Source of the DNA: Chthoniobacter flavus
GTDB lineage: Bacteria; Verrucomicrobiota; Verrucomicrobiia; Chthoniobacterales; Terrimicrobiaceae
DNA: 9,304 bases
Assembly: GCA_945903555.1 (NCBI GenBank)
Contig: CAMDOJ010000064.1
Span: forward strand, 1-9,304
Direction: 5' to 3'
Shown here: positions 6,918 to 9,304 of the stretch, piece by piece
Layout: every line of letters begins with the position of its first letter
Numbering within the stretch: the first letter of the stretch is position 1
Position numbers and translations under genes: made by a program
Notes under the pieces: model-generated
The model's input: the letters and a program-made list of their open reading frames with translations, nothing else
The model's database searches: none
Told to the model about the DNA's origin: nothing

Positions 6918-7414
6918 TGGGCCTTTTTTGGCGAGTCCTGCCAGATCATGTAGGGTTTATAGATATCCACAGCAAGAATACTGCAAACAAGCAAAGCAGA
7001 ATAAAATAATGCACCCGGCTCGGCTCTCACACTAGCTAAGATGCCAAGCTGGCCTACGGCAGTCAGGATGGAGAGTAAAAAAATATCGATCATTGCCCAA
7101 GTTCCGATTTTCAGAAGAAAGGAGTGCATGGCCATGCGGGAACGACGGGATCGGTCGGACCCGTGTAGGGTGAGCATCCAAGCCATAACGAGCAACTTCA
7201 CCAATGGCAACACGCCACTAGCCAGAAAGACAATGCCCGCAACAGGAACAAGACCAGATTTGTAAAGCTCCCGTACCCCCCCCATCACAGACAAGGGCTC
7301 AACAGCACCCGTGATGGTGATCGTCATTACAGGCACAAGGTTCGCAGGCAAATAAAGGATAAATCCCGTCACCACCAAAGCCCGTGCAAGCTGGAGACGT
7401 AGGCGGGCACTCAA
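6914..7414 (-). CDS. pqiA: PqiA-family membrane protein, second half, no zinc ribbon
   Basis: A 166-residue four-helix protein equal to one PqiA domain. In E. coli PqiA/LetA (about 420 residues) two such domains are fused; here they are separate genes. Family marks are LPANLVPVMTITITG (22-36), VLPLVKLLVMAW (68-79), KIGTWAMIDIFLLSILTAVG (101-120) and the terminal YKPYMIW, in the place of the usual DPRLIWD. The start is a TTG whose last two bases share the TGA of the upstream gene (TTGA overlap). The reading frame is closed by a stop at 7454-7456, so no upstream zinc ribbon can belong to it, unlike many PqiA domains. The TTG would make translation depend on the first gene. It likely partners the MCE tube in the inner membrane. 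A run of eight G on the coding strand (7276-7283) spans codons 44-47. Confidence 0.88.
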   Translation of the reverse strand: MSARLRLQLARALVVTGFILYLPANLVPVMTITITGAVEPLSVMGGVRELYKSGLVPVAGIVFLASGVLPLVKLLVMAWMLTLHGSDRSRRSRMAMHSFLLKIGTWAMIDIFLLSILTAVGQLGILASVRAEPGALFYSALLVCSILAVDIYKPYMIWQDSPKKAQ

Positions 7415-8037
7415 AGTTGCTCCTCCTCTACATAAAGAATGAGTTTTTTCTGATCAAAGAACTGAATCGTCAGAAGGATACAAAGCGCGTAGACGACCAC
7501 CCAGAAAGCGCCGATTTCCCAACGCACCGATCCCAGCGTCCTCAGTTTCACCGTTGCGACCACGCAAGCCACAGTAAAAACCGGCACCAAATTCCACGAT
7601 TCCAGGAAGGCGGCCACATTCAGAATGGTAGGGAGTCCTCGCCAGCGACGGTTGAGGCACCATGCCGCACAAGCATACCAAACTGTCACCAAATAGAGCG
7701 CCGGCGCCGCTATAACGCAGAAAAAAACCAACACCGATAGCAATCCGTAACCCTGAAACCACAGACCCACAATGCCAGTGACAATCAAGTTCTCCTGCGA
7801 GTTTCCAGCGATGCTGAAGCTCAAAATTGGATAAATATTTGCCAGCACCATCAGAATGAGACCCGTTGTGGAAAGCGCCCAAGCAGCCGGAATCGTCCGA
7901 CCAACAAAGGGCGTTTTGATTTCTTCCCCGCATCGCGTGCAACGCAAATACTCGTTTTTAGCGAGATTTCGGTCCAGGCACTCGGCATGGCAACGCGGGC
8001 AAATCAGCCAAAGATCCGATGGGATAGGATGGTTCAT
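7411..8037 (-). CDS. pqiA: PqiA-family membrane protein, first half, with zinc ribbon
   Basis: A 208-residue protein, the first gene of the pqi-type operon. A cytoplasmic zinc ribbon opens it: CPRC at 13-16 and CTRC at 33-36, with an extra Cys20. Four membrane helices follow, at about 50-72, 97-123, 144-163 and 173-193. The PqiA mark ANIYPILSFSIAG (66-78) follows the first helix, and FLESWNLVPVF (143-153) takes the place of the W-(S/A)-M-x-(D)-(V/I)-F element. It ends with a charged tail (VEEEQL). PqiA/LetA proteins sit in the inner membrane beside the MCE protein and are thought to load or extract lipids; the family name comes from paraquat induction in E. coli, which need not apply here. 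The ATG at 8037 has no obvious Shine-Dalgarno. A divergent 108-nt region separates it from the preferred hemB start. Confidence 0.9.
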   Translation of the reverse strand: MNHPIPSDLWLICPRCHAECLDRNLAKNEYLRCTRCGEEIKTPFVGRTIPAAWALSTTGLILMVLANIYPILSFSIAGNSQENLIVTGIVGLWFQGYGLLSVLVFFCVIAAPALYLVTVWYACAAWCLNRRWRGLPTILNVAAFLESWNLVPVFTVACVVATVKLRTLGSVRWEIGAFWVVVYALCILLTIQFFDQKKLILYVEEEQL

Positions 8038-8051
8038 TACAATACTTCGGA

Positions 8052-8078
8052 ATCTTATTCAGATCCGAGGATTGTGAA
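8052..8078 (-). promoter_or_regulatory. Weak candidate promoter of the pqi operon
   Basis: On the minus strand TTCACA (8078-8073, five of six to TTGACA) is followed after 15 nt by TAAGAT (8057-8052, four of six to TATAAT), leaving about 14 nt to the ATG at 8037. The spacing is short for a sigma-70 promoter, so this is tentative. The -35-like element overlaps the left arm of the 18-bp palindrome, which would allow repression. Confidence 0.2.
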
Positions 8079-8091
8079 AATCACTTTTCAC
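8074..8091. promoter_or_regulatory. 18-bp palindrome, candidate operator between pqi operon and hemB
   Basis: GTGAAAA and TTTTCAC are perfect 7-bp inverted arms around a TCAC centre, in the middle of the divergent non-coding region. It lies 37 nt upstream of the first pqiA start and 55 to 72 nt upstream of the hemB start. Size and symmetry fit a dimeric regulator's site that could act on either or both promoters. The regulator is not in the window. An RNA hairpin is possible but would have a weak AT-rich stem. Confidence 0.4.
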
Positions 8092-8145
8092 GTTTGAATT
8101 AGCGTCTGGCTTGACTGCGCACCTGTGCGATTGCAGGGTGACGGG

Positions 8146-9138
8146 GTGGATCTTTCTATCTTGCAACGCCCCCGCCGCATCAGGCGCTCCGAAAATCTCC
8201 GCCGCCTTGTCCGCGAGACAAGATTGCATACCGAGGATTTGATCTGGCCGCTCTTTGTCCATGCGATCGACACCGATCACCCCGTAGAATCGATGCCCGG
8301 TGTTTCGAGACGCAGCCTCGACTCGCTCTTGGCAGCCTGCGAGGAAGCCCAGCAATTAGGCATTCCAGCCGTAGCCATTTTTCCCTGTATCGAGGGCTCG
8401 CTCAAAAACACCAAGGGCACGTATGCCCATAAGGACTCAAACATCCTCTACAGGGCCGTACGGGAAATCAAAAAACGCTTTCCCGAGTTGCTCGTGATCG
8501 CCGATGTCGCATTGGACCCCTACACAAGCCATGGTCATGATGGCATCCTCTCCGAAGATGGAGACTCGGTGGAAAATGACACCACTGTGGAGGCCCTCTG
8601 CCGGCTCGCTGTGCAAGAGGCTGCCGCGGGAGCGGATATCGTGGCACCCTCGGACATGATGGATGGCCGAGTGGGAGAAATCCGACGAGCCCTTGATGCC
8701 GCCGGATTTCACGAGACAGCCATTATGTCGTATGCCGCGAAATACAGCTCCGCTTACTACGGGCCCTTTCGCGACGCCGTGGGAAGCCAGATCGGCAAGG
8801 ATGCCATTAGCAAGGCAACCTACCAAATGGATCCCGCAAATGCCCTCGAAGCCATTAGCGAGGTGCTCCTTGACGTCGAACAGGGCGCTGACATCGTGAT
8901 GGTCAAACCCGCCGGCCCATACCTAGACATCATCCGAAGCGTTCGCGATGCCGTCACCATCCCGCTGGCGGCGTATCAAGTGAGCGGCGAGTATGCCCAG
9001 ATTCATGCGGCAGCGAAACTCGGTTGGCTCGACTATGAGCGGACACGCGACGAATCCCTCCTCGCCATTAAGCGGGCTGGCGCCGACATGATTCTCACTT
9101 ACTTTGCCCCCGAGGTCGCTGCCCGTTTGCGCAATTAA
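8146..9138 (+). CDS. hemB: Delta-aminolevulinic acid dehydratase (porphobilinogen synthase)
   Basis: HemB condenses two 5-aminolevulinate molecules to porphobilinogen, the second common step of tetrapyrrole (haem, cobalamin, chlorophyll) synthesis, in the cytoplasm as an octamer. I start at GTG 8146, giving 330 residues, because AGGG (8135-8138) is seven bases upstream and the protein then begins MDLSILQRPRRIRRS, aligning with the usual HemB start (E. coli HemB is 324). GTG 8125 would add seven residues. The Schiff-base lysines are K199 in SYAAKYSSAYYGPFRDA and K254 in VMVKPAGPYLDI. The metal segment reads DVALDPYTSHGHDG (120-133): the three zinc cysteines of human/yeast enzymes are replaced by Ala122, Asp124 and Asp132, the pattern of magnesium-type enzymes. 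The remaining family marks, such as FPCIEGSLKN and AAYQVSGEYA, are intact. The next gene starts 4 nt after its stop. Confidence 0.97.
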   Translation: MDLSILQRPRRIRRSENLRRLVRETRLHTEDLIWPLFVHAIDTDHPVESMPGVSRRSLDSLLAACEEAQQLGIPAVAIFPCIEGSLKNTKGTYAHKDSNILYRAVREIKKRFPELLVIADVALDPYTSHGHDGILSEDGDSVENDTTVEALCRLAVQEAAAGADIVAPSDMMDGRVGEIRRALDAAGFHETAIMSYAAKYSSAYYGPFRDAVGSQIGKDAISKATYQMDPANALEAISEVLLDVEQGADIVMVKPAGPYLDIIRSVRDAVTIPLAAYQVSGEYAQIHAAAKLGWLDYERTRDESLLAIKRAGADMILTYFAPEVAARLRN

Positions 9139-9142
9139 ACCG

Positions 9143-9304
9143 ATGAATCCTCGGTCAAAAATCGGACTCCTTTTGATTCTTACCTTGGTGATCGCAACGA
9201 GCGTGAGCATCGCCTTCCAAATGGATAAGCCAGTGCGTGACTACATCGTCGCCTCCCAAGGCCCAGACTGGAATAAATCCTTCGAAAAAAAAATCCATGG
9301 TTCC
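9143..9304 (+). CDS. N-terminus of a membrane or exported protein (partial, 5' end only)
   Basis: An ATG four bases after the hemB stop opens 54 codons that run off the window. The start MNPRSKIGLLLILTLVIATS is a basic segment followed by a hydrophobic helix (about 7-25), so it is a signal peptide or first membrane helix. Then comes a polar stretch with DKPVRDYIVASQ (28-39) and DWNKSF. A helix followed by D-x-P-V-x-x-Y resembles the opening of some PAP2-type phosphatases, but too little is visible to claim this. Close spacing suggests cotranscription with hemB. A run of nine A at 9285-9293 encodes E-K-K near the window edge. Confidence 0.6.
   Translation, partial: MNPRSKIGLLLILTLVIATSVSIAFQMDKPVRDYIVASQGPDWNKSFEKKIHGS

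Noticed and set aside
7454..7942. 162-codon minus-strand ORF overlapping the first pqiA gene
   Set aside because: It is in the same frame as the second pqiA gene and I considered it as an upstream extension, but a stop at 7454-7456 separates them, and the overlapped frame carries the zinc ribbon and PqiA helices.
1..9304. tRNA, rRNA, CRISPR array, insertion sequence, integrase site
   Set aside because: No cloverleaf-like segment, no regular spaced repeats, no transposase or recombinase frame, and no flanking terminal repeats were seen; spacers are all under 300 nt.

Overview
The window reads as ordinary chromosomal sequence from a Gram-negative bacterium. The MCE/PqiA membrane system is found in double-membraned cells, so an outer membrane is the safest inference. 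Starts are often GTG or TTG, Shine-Dalgarno sequences are mostly weak or absent, and base composition looks moderate and even. That would fit the Verrucomicrobiota/PVC group, but no marker here proves it.

Layout. (1) 1-548 and 586-1680, minus strand: a permease (cut by the window edge) and a substrate-binding protein of the TrpXY-like uncharacterised ABC importer family. The ATPase gene presumably lies just left of the window. (2) 1824-3431 and 3421-4341, plus strand: a flavin amine oxidase of the L-amino-acid/monoamine oxidase type, overlapping by 11 nt with a ten-helix DMT (EamA) transporter. This pair is divergent from the ABC genes. (3) 4342-4610: a 269-nt convergent gap with three small stem-loops and one doubtful 40-codon ORF. 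(4) 8037-4611, minus strand: a tight three-gene pqi-type operon. It holds two half-size PqiA proteins, only the first with a zinc ribbon, and a 768-residue PqiB/LetB-like protein in which I count six MCE domains. The joints are TTGA and ATGA overlaps, and no PqiC lipoprotein gene follows. (5) 8038-8145: a divergent control region with a perfect 18-bp palindrome. (6) 8146-9138, plus strand: hemB, of the aspartate-rich (non-zinc) active-site type. (7) 9143 to the right edge: the start of a membrane or exported protein.

Function. The pqi operon probably builds a periplasm-spanning tube or needle, with inner-membrane partners, that moves lipids or other hydrophobic molecules between the membranes. 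HemB makes porphobilinogen for tetrapyrroles. The oxidase/transporter pair looks like an amine or amino-acid oxidation module with an exporter or importer; substrates cannot be read from sequence. The most unusual item is the six-MCE protein, intermediate between E. coli PqiB (three) and LetB/YebT (seven) and apparently built from repeated two-domain units. I see no clear wholly new system, mobile element, CRISPR array, tRNA or rRNA.
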